Below are positions 23,626 to 37,340 of a stretch of 64,000 nucleotides of DNA, in pieces (positions within the stretch are counted from its first letter, which is position 1; every line of letters starts with the position of its first letter). The DNA is taken from positions 7,438,479-7,502,478 of the forward strand of contig NC_068977.1 of assembly GCF_016808095.1 (NCBI RefSeq), written 5' to 3'. The DNA comes from Vigna angularis (Eukaryota; Streptophyta; Magnoliopsida; Fabales; Fabaceae). The position numbers and the translations under genes are program-made. The notes below the pieces were generated by a model, which had not been told where the DNA came from, ran no database searches, and saw only the letters and a program-made list of their open reading frames with translations.

Positions 23626-24769
23626 TTGTAATTAGTATTTTTTTTATCATTCTATCTAATTAGTTAGAAAGAAAAAAAATAACGTGAAAGTCAAAGTTAT
23701 AATAACCATAATTACGTTAATATGATGTCGATTATAGTGTAATACCCTAATATTTAAACCATATATTATATTATAAATTCATCAAAAGGCTTCTAGTAAA
23801 CTTATATAATAAGATAAAATACAATCTTAACATACATAAATAAATATAAATACAAATATTTATACTAAGATAATGAAAATGAAAAAATAACTTTATTCTC
23901 TTTGATACATTTTTACCTAAACTTATACTTATATTTGTTCCTATACATAATTCAATCATTATAATTTAAAAAAAAAACATAGGATAAGTTATTGAAGTAA
24001 ACTTGTAACTTTGAGAAAATATATTAAAAAGGAAACATTATGATTAGAAAACAAAAATAATTCAATTTTATCAAAATTCTAATATGCAAATTCATATATA
24101 TGCTTCAAATATATTGAACAATGGAATACTAATTTATGTTTTTTAAAATACTCATATTAAGTATGTTTTAACATTTGATATAATACATAAAACTTAACTT
24201 TGTAAGCAAACTTAAGAAAATAGATCAAGTTGAGTTTATTATAACTCAAGTCACACATACACATGTCATAGTACACAAGAACTCATGTTTTCATCACCTA
24301 ATATCTTAGTTTATGTGACTTAAATCATTAATGAAACAAAAAGAAATTTATCTTATAATAGAGATGTCAATACTCAATACAACAATGAAACAATTAATCA
24401 CATATATGTAACTACAAATTCATACAAGTATTATCATTCTCAATAACTATTTGTGTGCAACATAACTTATTTAAACAAAAATTACAAATCAATTAAATAT
24501 ACAAACTATTACATTTATAATAAATATTCAAATATAATTCATTAAAGCACAATATTAGAAGAAAAGAAGAAAAAAATTACTTGTTTTTTTTACCTTAGCC
24601 AAAGTTGGCTAACTTGAGTGAAAATTTCAAGCTTGAGTGAAAATTTAGTCTATTTAATGGTTAAGTTGTAGTGTTATTTTTTCTTAAATGAAAAATATTT
24701 CATTTGAGTGAAAATAAAAATAAGAGCTAAGTTTGAATTTCTGTTTCATTTCGCTTGAACACACTGAAG
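23626..24769. other. AT-rich intergenic DNA, nothing recognised
   Basis: No coding or RNA signal. It borders the decayed gypsy element to the right. Confidence 0.6.
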
Positions 24770-26260
24770 ATGACATGCCTTTAAAAACTAATTACGAGTG
24801 GATAAATCCAATGGTGTAAGAGTATTATTCGAAGTACAAATTGTCATCAATTTTGTTATGTTGGAATGAAATGTATTAGATTAGGATAGTGGTAATCTGA
24901 AGAATACTGTTATCGAGCACTTGTTGGTGTTCAAGATTAAAGTTTGCAATAACCAAGCCGAATATGAGATCTTAGTTGTAGGTCTAACATTGGCTAAAGA
25001 TGTGGGAACATGACAAGTAGATTGTTGAAAGGACTCCTTGCTAGTGGTCAGTAAAATGAAAGAGACTTTCCAAATCTAAGATGCCCAACTCCTCCAGTAT
25101 TTTCACAAATCCAAAAAGCTAATCAAAGGCTTCGAGACCATGGACATCAACCACATTCCACGAACGGAGAACACACAAAAAAACATCCTGTCTAAGTTGG
25201 CAAGCGGCAAAGAGAAGGGATAATTGTCCACAATAATAAGGGAGTGTTAATAAAGCCAACATAGGATTGCATGACCACATCCGTGGCTGGACAAAAAGAT
25301 TGGAGGGAGGACGTCAAGGTCTTGATGAGGAAGCAAGATGAGGGTGAGACCATCAACTCAACGAATGCGAGGACGATCACTCGATTTGTATTTGTGGGAG
25401 AATATTTGTATAGACAAGGGTTCTTCACCCCTTGTTAAAGTGCCTTTCAAAAGACGAATCCGAGTACGTACTAAACGAGTTGCATAACAACGTGTATAGT
25501 TTCTACAATGGATGATAAACATTTAAAGCAAGCTAGTAGGCTACTATTACCGACAACGGAAAGGACTGCAAAGTCTTTGTCTAGAAATGCAAGAGCTGCC
25601 AAGAGCATGGTAACAACATCAAAGTGACAGAGCTACAAAACATCTCCTCTCCCTAACCGTTCGCGTAATAGGGAATGGACATCGAAGATTCATTCTCAAT
25701 TGGTCAAGAACGAAAAAATTGCTATTGGTTGCCATTTGTTGCTTCACTAAGTGGGTGAAGGATGAACAGTTGACAACCATCACATTCCAGCAAGTGCAGA
25801 AGTTCGTATGGAAAATCATATGCTTTGGACTTTCTTGCATAGTCATATCGAATAATGACCATAAATTTATCGATAAGAAGCTTGTTGAGTTCTACAAGAA
25901 CTTAGGCATCAAACACGTCACAAGCTTAATGGAGCACCCTTAGGCGAACGACCATGTAGAAATGATCAACAAAATCGTTATAGCTAAGCTAAAGCAACAT
26001 TTAGGTGAGTCAAAAGGTGCTTAGGTGGAGAAGTTGGTTAAGGTCTTATGGGCTTACCATTGCTCACTCCATGGTACCACTAGAGCAACAACTTTTAACC
26101 CCGCGTATGGTACCCATGTCATGTTGTCTATGGGTGAAGCTTCACTCAGTAGATAAGTCCAAGACATGGACCTTAACAACGAGCAGCTACGAGTGGATTT
26201 GGACACTCTGTAGGAATGAAGGGAAGTGATAGTCATGTAATTAGAGGCTTACGAAAGGGT
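24770..26260 (+). pseudogene. Ty3/gypsy pol remnant (RNase H and integrase)
   Basis: Pieces in different frames give NQAEYE...LTLAKD (RNase H), IKGFETMDI then HIPRTEN and LSKLASGKEKG (end of RNase H / connection), YLYRQGFFTPLL, ELHNNV, YYWPT-like text and CKSCQEHG (integrase zinc finger), WGMDI...PFPIGQ, LLVAICCFTKWV and SNNDHKFIDKKLVEF (catalytic core), EHP-ANDHVE and AYHCSxxGTTRATTF-like text. Frequent stops and frameshifts (for example TAG after EHP at 25941). Dead pol of a gypsy element; the NQAEYE RNase H fits the Tat clade. Confidence 0.85.
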
Positions 26261-26339
26261 GATTACACACCATTTCTAAATTTTACGACAATTAATAAAA
26301 GGAAAATTTTTCAAGAAAATGCGTGCAAGTGTAACTCGA

Positions 26340-26700
26340 ATGAAGCATAAGAGATTGGTGAAAGACAAGTTCATTCGTGAACCCCTACCAACCTCACGCC
26401 GAGCTAGTGAAGAACAAGTTCATCCGTGAACCCCTGCTACTCGATCGAAATAACAAACAAAAGAGGTTGGTGAAGGATGAGTTCATCTATGAACCCCTGC
26501 TGCTCGGTCGAAATAACAAACAAAAGAGGTTGGTGAAGGACGAGTTGATCTGTGAAACCCTGTCAACCTCGCACTGAGCTCGCGAAGGACGAGTTCATCC
26601 GTGAACCCTTGCCACTCGGTCCAAAGAACGAACGAAAAAGGTTAATGAATTGTGAACCCCTTCCAAACCCTTGTCGCTCGGTATAAAGAGTTCCCCTAAG
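26340..26700 (+). repeat. Minisatellite of about 80 bp units between pol and the antisense ORF
   Basis: About five imperfect units around AAGGACGAGTTCATCCGTGA, ACCCCTGC and CTCGGTCGAAATAACAAAC. The central two, starting at about 26461 and 26521, are nearly identical 60-bp versions; outer ones are longer and more diverged. Tandem repeats at this place are usual for Tat elements. Confidence 0.88.
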
Positions 26701-27080
26701 CGAACTTCAATCAATCAAGTCACAAGATGACTAAAACTCATCAACTATAACAAACTGCTCAAGTGGTCGCACGTGTTTAAAATTTATTTTTATGTTAGTG
26801 TTAGGACGTAACCAATTGGCTTTATTAAGGATCACGAGGCCTCCAAACAATTAATAACATTAGTCATAATCGGAAAAAAAATGACTAAGGTAATAAATGA
26901 AAAAATGACACTTCATTATATGAGTGTCATATCCTTTACAAAAATCATGTGGCTGACGACCAAAAAAATCATGTAAAAGTCCTACAAAAAGATTATTTGT
27001 CTGCTGACCACTATAAAATGAACCCCCCATGAGAACCTATTCTTGATCCCCCCCTAACTGTCAAACTGGTCGCTAACAAC
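26701..27080. other. Untranslated DNA of the gypsy element
   Basis: No coding motif. Presumably the shared downstream region between the converging pol and antisense ORF. Confidence 0.4.
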
Positions 27081-28844
27081 CTACTCTTCTTCAGCCGCCT
27101 GGTATTCTGCAACAACCTCTACATTCGATTCAACCTCGACATATTTATTTGAAGAAATATCTTGGATGTTTACTAGCTTACCATGGTAGACATCCTTCAT
27201 GACCTCAAATTTTCTCTCATCTAAAGGGGTGTTGAAGAAGAAGGCTGCTTGGGCAAGGGCCTTGTGGAAACTGGCCTGATGCTTATTGAACACCTTGTTG
27301 TTGGCCTCTTCAAGCAAATCAGTCAAGGCGTCCCTTTCTTTGGCCAAATCACCCTTTTGTTGGATAAGTTCAATGTTTTAGATGGATAACTCTTTCATGA
27401 CTGTATTCAATTTTGACAATCTAAGTTTAGATCGTCATTCCGTCGCACGCGTTTCTTGTAGTTGAAGAGCAATTTCCTCTTGCTTTTTCTGGCAACCTGT
27501 GTGAGCGATGGTCGCCTCCTTCAGTTGCACCCTAAGATTAGTAATGAGCTTGTGCGCCTTGATTATATCCTCCCGCATGGTAGCCAACTTCTTACCCTGC
27601 TCAACGCTTCCTTCCACGACGATTAAAGGGTTAAGAGAGTCACCCGACCGTTAAACTTGAATGTAGTGTCTAACAACTCTTGCTGAGCTAACCTGCTCAC
27701 TAATTTTTTTCTCCTCTAGAGCCAAGCAGAAAGATACTTTAGTATTAAGTTGGAACTCAATACTAAAGTTGCCTTCAGTTCAGGGCCTTGAGAGGCCGCC
27801 ATCTTTACGATTTCTTTTATGGAAGTAGGTAGACGTTTCCTTCTCACGTTGGGCCCTTTTCTTTACCTTTTTCTGTTTGTGAGCAAAGGGGGACGATAGT
27901 CAAAGGCGTCGGTTGGGAAACAAGGGCAACTCAAGCAGGAGGAGGTCACAGGAACAGTCTTTAGAGGAGTTACGTTTGATGCAGGCTCATTGAGCCCCCT
28001 CTATAGCAACAATCACGTGGCCTAGGGTAACAACGCCATCAATTGGGCAACTCGATGTTTCAGACCCTTTGGCACCGCATTGGGTAGCGATCTTCTTAAA
28101 GATATTCTTTTTTGGACTGTGGGAGGCCATGGTATCTGAAAGATAACAAAAAGTTTAGCCAACTTAACATCAGTCAACCAATAAGTGAAGGCAAAGAATA
28201 AATCTTACCAAAAACCTCATTATAGAGGTTTTTAGACCCACGACAATTGACAAGACTTCGAGAATTGAGGTGACGTGATAACTGATCGATCAGGTTCACT
28301 ACTTCCACTTTACTCGTCGTTATTGTCGACTTGTTCCATGAAGCTATTTTTATAGGGCTCTCAATCAAATATAAAGGAAACTTAGGGCGACCAACCTCTG
28401 TTATTCCAACCTTGAAGTATTTGGTCTTGAATCCCTTAAAAGAGGTTGCATACAAGGTAAATAACCACCTCTCCTTCTTGAATATAAGGTATACCCAACA
28501 CTTTTTAAAGTTTGGACGTGCGCAAAAATAATGCAGAAAAATAGGGGGAGTGGGAATGAGGCCGAGAAAGCACCTCAAACGCTTGCCGTTTGGGTGCAGC
28601 TGAGTTAGTGCTAGGTTAAGCTCATTGTCTCCGTTGATCTCCAATGCGATATCAGCCTCATTGTCAGCAATATCTGCAACCTTATTTGTATCTACATTAT
28701 CCAATAAATCTATATCTCGCTTGGTTAATCTCAAAATCGAAGAATGAGATCGATAATGACACCAAGGACGAACATGTGTCGTCGCATACCTTTGTCGCCC
28801 CTTCCCATGGACTCCTCAAACGAAGACAGATCAACAATGGACAT
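27081..28844 (-). pseudogene. Antisense ORF of the Tat element, decayed
   Basis: Read on the minus strand from an ATG at 28844 (MSIVDLSSFEESM) with one frame change near 28735. The largest open part (28734-28174) contains LTQLHPNGKRLRCFLGLIP, FLHYFCARP, WVYLIFKKERWLF and FKGFKTKYFKV. This resembles the 'putative gypsy type transposon' domain (PF04195) found in the antisense ORFs of plant Tat elements. The later parts (27617-27435 and 27347-27081) are Glu/Lys/Gln-rich and look like coiled-coil, ending in an acidic tail. Several stops separate the pieces. No function is established for these proteins; I assign none. Confidence 0.7.
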
Positions 28845-28924
28845 TATTACCTAAAAATGTGAATAATGTTTGGTTGGCAGAGGAAAATTAAAGACGAAAG
28901 TGAAAATGAAAAGTGAGGACCACC

Positions 28925-28934
28925 TATATTTATA
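28925..28934 (-). promoter_or_regulatory. TATA-like box for the antisense ORF
   Basis: TATAAATATA on the minus strand, 81 bp upstream of the ATG at 28844. The position suits a start site about 50 bp before the ATG. It may be chance in AT-rich DNA, but the surroundings here are less AT-rich. Confidence 0.5.
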
Positions 28935-29035
28935 GCCATAAAGGATTCCAATTAGTTGCCCTCATCCATTGGATCAAGCTAGATCCAGTGGCTCATAACA
29001 TTTGACTCTTTGAATTTCGATTAGCGCGAGATTCA

Positions 29036-29630
29036 AAGTGTCACACACGCTTCCCTCAATACTCATATTTTCAAACAATTCAAAAGATTGTCAACTACTT
29101 TACCGAACAGTATAGAGGCTCCTGAAATAGACAATTAAGGATGGTAACCACCCATTAACAGCACGAATGGCGAGCGCCACTCATCCTATTACAAATCCCT
29201 TCGTTAGTCATTTTATGCTCGGACTTAGGAGCTTGTGTACCATATGAGACACAGATTAAACCACCCCAATCGAGGAGTCATACTAATAATCAGTGGTTAG
29301 GGTAATTAATTCTAATATTGAACAACTTAAAAGTAAAGTATGATTACCAACAATTTGGCCGTAATTAAACCGCTTCTAATCACAAGCCTACTCTAAAATC
29401 TATAAATATAGGTTTATGGTAATGAGGCATGGGATCTACATTTATTGCGTCATTAATATCTAAATTGTCAAACATTGAACTAACTTTAAAATCGAAATGT
29501 CTTCTACAAGTATTTTTCAAGATGAACAACTACGAGAGAACTTGAAGTTAAAGACATTAGACCCTTGGACGATCTAATATACGTTTGATCATTAACCTCC
29601 ACCCTATATCCTGAAACACCTTTTAACAAT
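29036..29630 (+). repeat. 3' LTR of the Tat-type element (approximate)
   Basis: Homologous to 49640-49985: TTAAAAGTAAAGT, TAACAATTTGGCCGTAA-like, TTGTCAAACATTGAACT, GACCCTTGGACGATCTA / GGGCGATCTA, ACCCTATATCCTGAAACA / ACCCTACACTCCGAAACA. A CTATAAATATAGG promoter-like TATA box lies at 29400-29412. Limits are estimated: TGTCACACACG at the left; the right limit is where similarity ends. Confidence 0.65.
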
Positions 29631-29800
29631 CAATTTTTAAATTATAATTATATATTACTTTAATTATTTTTGTTAATTGTATTAAATCTAAAATAACCAT
29701 ACAAATATTTAGTTTGCTATATTTTTTTAAAACACTTGATTTATATAACTAAAGGATTAAATAATGTTGTACTTAGTATAAAATTTTGTAAATAGTATAA

Positions 29801-29856
29801 TATACATACATATATATACATATACATACATATATATACATATACATACATATATA
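29801..29856. repeat. 20-bp tandem repeat TATACATACATATATATACA
   Basis: Two perfect copies and a 16-bp partial third. Confidence 0.95.
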
Positions 29857-30001
29857 ATCTATTATTTTGGTCAGTAACAAATTTCTATCAGAGAATCTAC
29901 AAAATCATCTTTAATGAAATTTAATCTCTTAAACATATTTCGAATATAGAAAAAACCCAAATCAAACGTTTTGTAATAGATCAAAGTCCAACACAAATTA
30001 A

Positions 30002-30002
<1 letters not shown>

Positions 30003-30067
<65 letters not shown>
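30003..30067. repeat. (AAT)n microsatellite, about 21 units
   Basis: Uninterrupted AAT trinucleotide run; likely polymorphic. Confidence 0.97.
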
Positions 30068-30068
<1 letters not shown>

Positions 30069-31699
30069 TTTAATATAATTATTCAACAAAAAACCTATTG
30101 GTGTTAAATAATAAATGATAATTAATTATATAATTTGATTTCCTCTCTTCATTATTTACTTTTAATAGAAGTTTGAAATTTTATCATATATAAAGACACA
30201 ATTCATTGGTAAAACATTAGAAAAAAAGTTCAATGTACGTCCATATATGCTTTATTTTGATGAGTCAGCGTTTGGAAACTCAAAGGCAAGTCAAAATTAA
30301 CTGTGACAGTTCATGTGGTCTTCAATGTTTTCATCTGCCATAGATATGATTTTTTCTTCATTGAATAGATAATAATATAACGTAATTAATGTTAAATAAA
30401 ATTAGTAAAGATTATTTACTATGTATTAAAAGTTGCCATTAAAATACATTTTTAAGATGATGTACTTAATAAAGCAGTCCTTTTCCAGTTTCATTAAAAC
30501 ATTGATTATCAAAAGCCAAATAACATACACAGCATATACGTTAAAAAGGATTGAACCACACAAATCTATGTTCTTTTAGTAGTTGAAAGTCAGATCGCAC
30601 TGTCCCAGGTAATTTTTCAAATTGACGGTTCACAAGAGATCTGTCTTTTCTTTCTGGTCAAAACTTGTATATATAACTTTTCTGAATTTTTCTTCATCTT
30701 TTTTCATGTTATAGTGCCCTTTTTTGGTCTTTATAATATACACGTAAAAATGCATATTAAGGATTTTTTATTGTTTAAATATGTTTTTATCTTTAAACTA
30801 TCACACAATTTTAGTTTTGATTCCTATATGAAACTTTGATCTATTTGCATCTTTTTTTTAAGTCTTAGGTTTAATTCTCTATAACTAACGATGTTACTTT
30901 TTTTCTTAGGTAGTTAATGATGTCTCATGTTATTTTTTGCTTTTTTGAAACTGTCATTTTTCTTTGTTCATTTTACATGGAAGGTCTCTACATATTAGAT
31001 ATTTTTAAATTTATGATAGAAGATTTTGCTATTAAACCCTTGGCAGAACACTACAGTATTATGAGGGAGATGGAGGTGGAGGCAAATGCTGGGTGGTGGG
31101 TTATGCTTATGGTGAGATAGACTCAAGTAGATATGTTTATGTGAGTCACCCATCCATGTTTACAAATGTTGTTGGATCTAAATATTTGAATTCCCAAATT
31201 TATTTTATGCATGGATTGAGACACAACAAATCCATATATTTATTATTTTCCTTGATCCACAGTTAAGTTGTTAATGTACCTAACACAATGATTTATAAGT
31301 TAAATGCAATCATTGTAATATGGTATATGACACATAATATAATATGACTTATATGACCTATAATTGAATTACAAAATGTTTAAAATTGAAATTCTCCCAA
31401 CAATCTCTAATTCATTAGGTAAAGAAATGAATAGAGGAACAATAATAGTTTTGATTCCAAAAACTCTAATGTTTTACCGAATATACAAGTTTTTCCTCCT
31501 CAACCTATGTAACATACTTAGAAGTATTGTGATTGATCATCCTTTATTTTTCTACCATGTCATCATCATGGATAATAAGTTCTCCCAAAACTTACTTATC
31601 ACAATGGAAAAAATCATAAACAAAAACAAAAAGTTAGTTTAACATTGATAAAAATTATAATAATAAAAAGTTAAAGAAAAACACAATGTAATACTTGTG
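30068..31699. other. AT-rich intergenic DNA with a decayed TIR-repeat piece
   Basis: 30765-30910 (GTTTAAATATGTTTTTATC, TTTTGATTCCTA, TAACGATGTTA) resembles the dispersed legume repeat whose ends read GTTTAAATATGTTTTTGGTCC. The rest shows no gene; small frames at 30917-31120 and 31364-31642 are unrecognised. Confidence 0.45.
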
Positions 31700-32280
31700 A
31701 CTATATATTGAAAATAGAATGACTAGATGTCTCACCCAAGCAAAAAATGTTCATAAATCTTATCTACCAATTGAACTTCTATATTGGTTAGAGGCTCTAA
31801 AGCATTAGCGTTCTGAACTTCATCAACCATTACGTGCGTCTAGCTGTAGAGGGACATCAAGGATAGTTAACCTTCCTTCTATTTGTCATCCAATTATGAC
31901 TAAACATGGAGATTATCTTCAACGTATAACTGAATGATTTTGTACATTAATTTAAGTGTGATTTGTTGAGGCACTTATAACAACACAACTTCCATTAATG
32001 CTCACTCGAACAATCTCATGAACTAGATAAGTTGTTCCTTGAGTCTGTTGTTGTGAACTAACAAAGGACTCTAACTTTTCATTAAACTCTTACTGCAAAG
32101 ATTATCAAATTTAATTTATTTTTTCTTCAAAATACATCTTCATCTTATTCAAGACATCTTGACTATAGGAGTCTTACTTCTTCATGGTGGTGGATGGAAC
32201 TAATCTTAAAGTCCCCCAAAACCACCAATACCACACACGTCCTAGCGGTCTTCCTATGGTCGTCGTCAAAATATGATCTC
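31700..32280 (-). pseudogene. CACTA TNPA C-terminal relic
   Basis: On the minus strand, going from 32280 down: GRPLGRVCGIGGFG (the GR-GRVxGxG motif near the end of Ptta/En/Spm TNPA proteins), then a stretch like EKLESFVSSQQQTQGTT, then SINGSCVV and DEVQNANALEPL followed by KIYEHFLLG. The order agrees with that of the extended C-terminal part of plant CACTA TNPA-type proteins. Multiple stops. Assigned from motif memory only. Confidence 0.5.
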
Positions 32281-35200
32281 AATCATGAAAAAAAATTGAG
32301 CATCGTGTGGTTTGCTTAACTAAGGAATCCTATATAACATATGATCAATATAATTAAGCATAAATCTAAATGCTTCACTTATAAACATTTGAGAAATGAC
32401 AATGACAATATATATATTTGAAGTCCCTCCACTTAATGGTAGATAAGATCTTCTTCCTAACCACCCCAATATTAGGAACGTCAAATAATGAAACCTTATC
32501 AATTCAATATACATGTAAGGAAATAATGAAATTAACTAATATGGTGTTCTCAAATACCTATCCTTTCACATGATGTTCTTTTTGTCTCTTTAACCTCATC
32601 CCATGTTGTAATGACAATAGAAACATTACATCAAGCTATGAGTTCCAAATAATCACTAACCTTAGCAATTTTTTTGACTCAATGCCTTACTAGAGTGAAG
32701 ATCTATGTCAATCTGCATCAATTGATACACCTATATTGTTCTCTATCCATTTATACTTGAATATTGTCAAATAACTAATTTTCATATGTTTTGTATGACT
32801 CCAAATAACTTAAAGATGTTCTAACGAGATCTTTGACTTTAGAATTAACAAAGTGCATCATATGGTACTTAATTGTTTTGGATTTTATTTTTGCCATCTT
32901 TTATCTTGAAATAGAAACAAAACGTGTTAAAGTCATATCCACTAAATGTAATAACATCATTATCAGGCCATTAACTTGTCTCAATAGTATTTTTGACACA
33001 TTAAGTTAACCGTAAACATTTTTCTTAAATTTTTTTACCTGCTTTCACACTATAAAATATTGAGAATATTTTTTATTTTAATGATAAACTTTGTATAACA
33101 ATATAGAAGAATGGAACGGTAAACATGATGGGGAAAAGTGAAAGAACATAAAATCCTTCTTTTTTGTGGAAGTGAGAGAAATGAATGTCTGAGATGATAA
33201 AGAGATTCATGTCCATAGACCAAAAGTCAGAGGACAAAAACAATTGCATGAAAAAAAGGTTTCCTTAAAAAAATCCCTAAACTTAGTGTTGATTCCAATA
33301 CAAAAATGTACATTGAATATAAAAGAAAAGTAAAACATATATGTCATGAACTTAGAGAATGAAGCAAAATTAAAATAACTATATTAAATTTTAATGATTA
33401 TAAACTGATATTGTGGGATGACGTTTTAAGTGATATGACTGAGGGTTAGAAGTTAAAAAAGTATTGCTTGTGTTACAAAATGAAATTGATTTTTAAACTA
33501 TAAAGATTAATATCTGAGATAACTAGTTTAAAGAAATGGAAGTTTTGCTTATAAAGTGTGAACTGAAGAAACCATTGAGGTCATATTATAATGTTCTTGC
33601 ATGATTCGAATAATGATATTGAGACAGAATAGAACTTAAAAAACACCAACTTTAAAGGAACTTAAACTTTAAGACTTACCACAAAACTTTTGTATGATAA
33701 GTTTCTACAAAAAATGAACACAAAGCACACGTCATAATTCATATAGAAAAAAAACATGAAGTATCTTCTTTGAAGGAACAAGATGTGTCTTCTTCTAAAT
33801 CTTCACACAACCATGTGTCAAAATCTAACAAAAATCAAGTAGCATTATTAAATGTTATGAATGGTTGATAACATAATATTTCTAATTGTTCAGACAATAA
33901 ATGATTAAAGAAGATGGTGATGGGATAAGGTTTTGTGGATGTTACAAAAAATTCCAAGTTGATCATCTATATTAATAGTGAAAAATTAATAAGGGATGTA
34001 TAAATGAATTGTGATGTTTTCTTCCTCTTCACAGTTCATAAATATCAAGGAAATATTTGGTTAATCTTTTGTTTTACATGTAGTAAGTCATGCTAATACT
34101 TTTTCGCAAAAGCTCTTAGGAGGAAGATTCTCAAAAAGTGAGGTCCTAACCCTTGGTTTGTTAAATCATTCCTTTCGCATAATTAATCAAATTACAGTGT
34201 TTTTAAATATATTTTACTATCACTTCTAAACGATTTTTTATGATCACTTAGTGTATATTCAATAACTGTACACATACAACTAAAACATAACATATCGTCA
34301 TCAATACTAATAAATTCATTTTTTTATCTTCAAGATTCAAAGCTTCTTGTATGAAAAAAAATTTGCTTTTTGAGAATGGAGAAACAAAGTGAAAGTGAGA
34401 ATTAGAAAATATCTTTTATACTCATGGGAATATAATGTTTTTCACCCTTTTACATATATTAATATATAGATTCCTGAAAATGAGTCATGCTTGGGGATAT
34501 ATTTATTTTATAACTTGTACCAAACATTGGAATATTACATTCTCATCCTCACATTCTTAGGTATAATTTTGCAAGACTTTAAATAAACACATTCCGTGGT
34601 TTGTAACTCAAGATGTCTAGAAATAGAAACATCATTTTTTGACTTGAAAAAAAACAAGATTAATTTTTTTGTTATCTTTTAATCTTGTATATTATATATT
34701 ATCAACAGTAGGTGAAAGAGACTTAGAACATTATCTATGTAACAAAGCTTTTGAAGTTTATTCCTAAAGGAAATTGTCCCTTCATCTTGTTTAAGGTCTA
34801 AGAGCATAAACTTTTTTTTTCTTATCGTATATCGTTAGCATCCATTTTCTAAGTATCAACTCATCTTTCCTTTTGCCTACCATTTGTTACAACGATAGGT
34901 TTTGATATGCATACTTTTTTTTTTGTTCCTTCCATGGTAGACATGAATAAGAGGAATACCTTTCTTATCTTTTCCTTCCTTTGTAACCAAACAGTTTGTG
35001 TCAAACATGCATTTTACTTTTTAAAAGTTAACCTAGTGGAGCCTCTAAGAAAACTATATATTTTAGGAATTTTTTGCTTTCAATATCTTGTGACTTCATA
35101 AAATTTCACACTCTCATAATATTCTAAGAAAATGATATATAGATTCTTTCTAGATGTACCTAAAATGAAGTTGTATTTTTCACAAAACATGTGTTAACTT

Positions 35201-37340
35201 TCTTATGTTCATATGAAGTATCATTTTGGTTGTCCACATCTTCCATATATTTATGAGACTTTTTCCTCTCTTGTTTCAACTTCAAACACTATAGACCTCT
35301 ATGTGTCCATATAGTCAATACAAATTATACTTTTGTTTCTTGTTATCTGAAGATTTCTGTATTTATACTTCTTTTTAAGACAAATGATATTTATATTTAT
35401 TTTTTAACATCACAAACTCTTTGGACATAAGAGAAATCTTCTTCTTACTTGTATAAAATGTTTGTAATAATGATCAATGATCGATGTAAAAGAAAATTTC
35501 GATTTTAATGAAATTATTAACAAATCTTGTTGACTATAAGGTATACATTTTAAGCTACAAGTTGCACTAAATTTAGGGCATACGAATGATGTATCCAAGT
35601 TTAAGTTAATATTAATATTTGAAAGTTTAATTTACACAAAAAATTAATTCAAAATAGATTTTAAAATATAAAATTTTAATTTTTTTCATATAATACCCTG
35701 CTATTTATAACAAATAAAAATTTATTTTCAATTTACAAAAATAATTGACCAACTCTTAAACTTATTTCTTGTTAAATTGCTTATATACATAGAGTTATTA
35801 AAAACAAATGTATTTAGGAGGATTTGAGATATTGTCTATCCTTCGTATTCTGACTTAGCTTTATGCCTTAAATAAAAAAGTATTATTCTTACACATGTCT
35901 ACATTAATGAATAAATCCTTGAAAACTGGAACGTTCTTTTTAAAAATTTACGTGTTATAAAGTTATGAATTTTCCTTTTAAAATAAAATCATTAATCAGT
36001 ATAAGGTTAATTTAGAAAATCAAAATTTAAATCTATTTCAACATGTAAAATTAGTTTATTATGTCTGGTTTATACTCACTTGTATAGTGTAATTTCGAAT
36101 TGTTAATAAATGTGAAATCATAATACTTCCTCTGACGTTGAATCTCTCACATTTATCATATAACGATTGTAAACTTTATACAATCAACTTATAAAGTAAA
36201 ATTTTTGCATTTCACTTTTATATATTAAGATTTAGTCATTTCACTTTTATATTTTAGGATTTAGTCATATCTATATCAGATATAACATGTTTAATAATAA
36301 AATTAATTATTTCTTATTTATAAGATACTATAAACAATGTCCTTTAAAATTTTTAGTTAAATAGGATAAAAAATAATAAATTAATTAATAGCTTGTATTT
36401 TTATTTCAAAATTAGCCTTTAGCAGTTGTAGGAAACTTATATGTGTGTTCTTATATTCTCAAACTACATTAAGAGAGAATTTGTATGCAATTTTTAAATA
36501 TTTATTAATTTTTAATAAAAGAATATAAAAAAATTTAGATTATTCTAGATATTAGTAATTAACAAACCATTCAAATAAAAAAGATCATATAAACACGATA
36601 ACACTTTATTTAAATAAAATTATAAGTAGAAATAAAGAAGTACAATTTATGTTAATTAAAAGTGATTAATTTAACTATTTTTAATAAAAAAAAATTTCTT
36701 AAAATTGGTGTTGAGATAATAAGTATTCCTTTTAGAACTCGATACTGAGTGGAGGAAGAAATAGTTGATATCTAACATGGAAAATTGGAATATGACAAGT
36801 CTTGAAGTATGAATCAATTTACATATAAAAGAAATATTGAAAATATCATTAATCCAAAACTTTAACGGGAAGTCTTCATTTGTGTATAAAACTTTTATTT
36901 AGGAAGAGTAAATTTTAAACTTAATTCAATTTTATAAAATTAATACACTTATTTATATATATTATAATTATTTTTATTACTGGTCAGTATGAAATTTTAA
37001 TAATATAAACAATGTCGACAGTTTGATTCTTCAAATAAACATACTTAAAAAATTTCGTACAAAAATTTGAGAATGAGATCCTAACTAATTTAAAATTATG
37101 AATAATTTTATATATAAGAAATATATGAAATTACTTTCAAGAAAAAATTTAAAATAATAAATTTATGAATCTTGTTTGAAACGTAGAACTCTCCATTTTG
37201 AGATTAAAATTCTACACAATATATATAATATATAATATATTTTACTATCGACCTTTAAACTATAGGAAGCCCTGAGTACTTAGTTGTATATGAATTAGAT
37301 GATGAAGAAGTCTACTAGTATAACTACATATGATAGATTA
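32281..37340. other. AT-rich intergenic DNA upstream of the MADS gene, no gene recognised
   Basis: No RNA gene or family motif found. 33400-34150 and 34580-35600 have some non-random, possibly retroelement-derived composition but no diagnostic motif. A 31-bp tandem duplication (TTAGTCATTTCACTTTTATAT-like) lies at 36211-36262. Confidence 0.5.

Larger units (their letters stand above)
24770..29630 (+). mobile_element. Ty3/gypsy element of the Tat type, 3' half, decayed
   Basis: In order: pol remnants on the plus strand (RNase H, then integrase), a tandem repeat block, a long antisense reading frame, and an LTR-like end. Pol, then repeats, then an antisense ORF before the 3' LTR is the arrangement known for Tat-clade elements such as Retand, RIRE2 and Grande. 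The 5' LTR, gag and most of pol are missing. Boundaries are approximate. A related LTR is found at 49534-49985. Confidence 0.75.

Noticed and set aside
29871..30089. Minus-strand frame with a long tyrosine run
   Set aside because: It is the translation of the AAT microsatellite.
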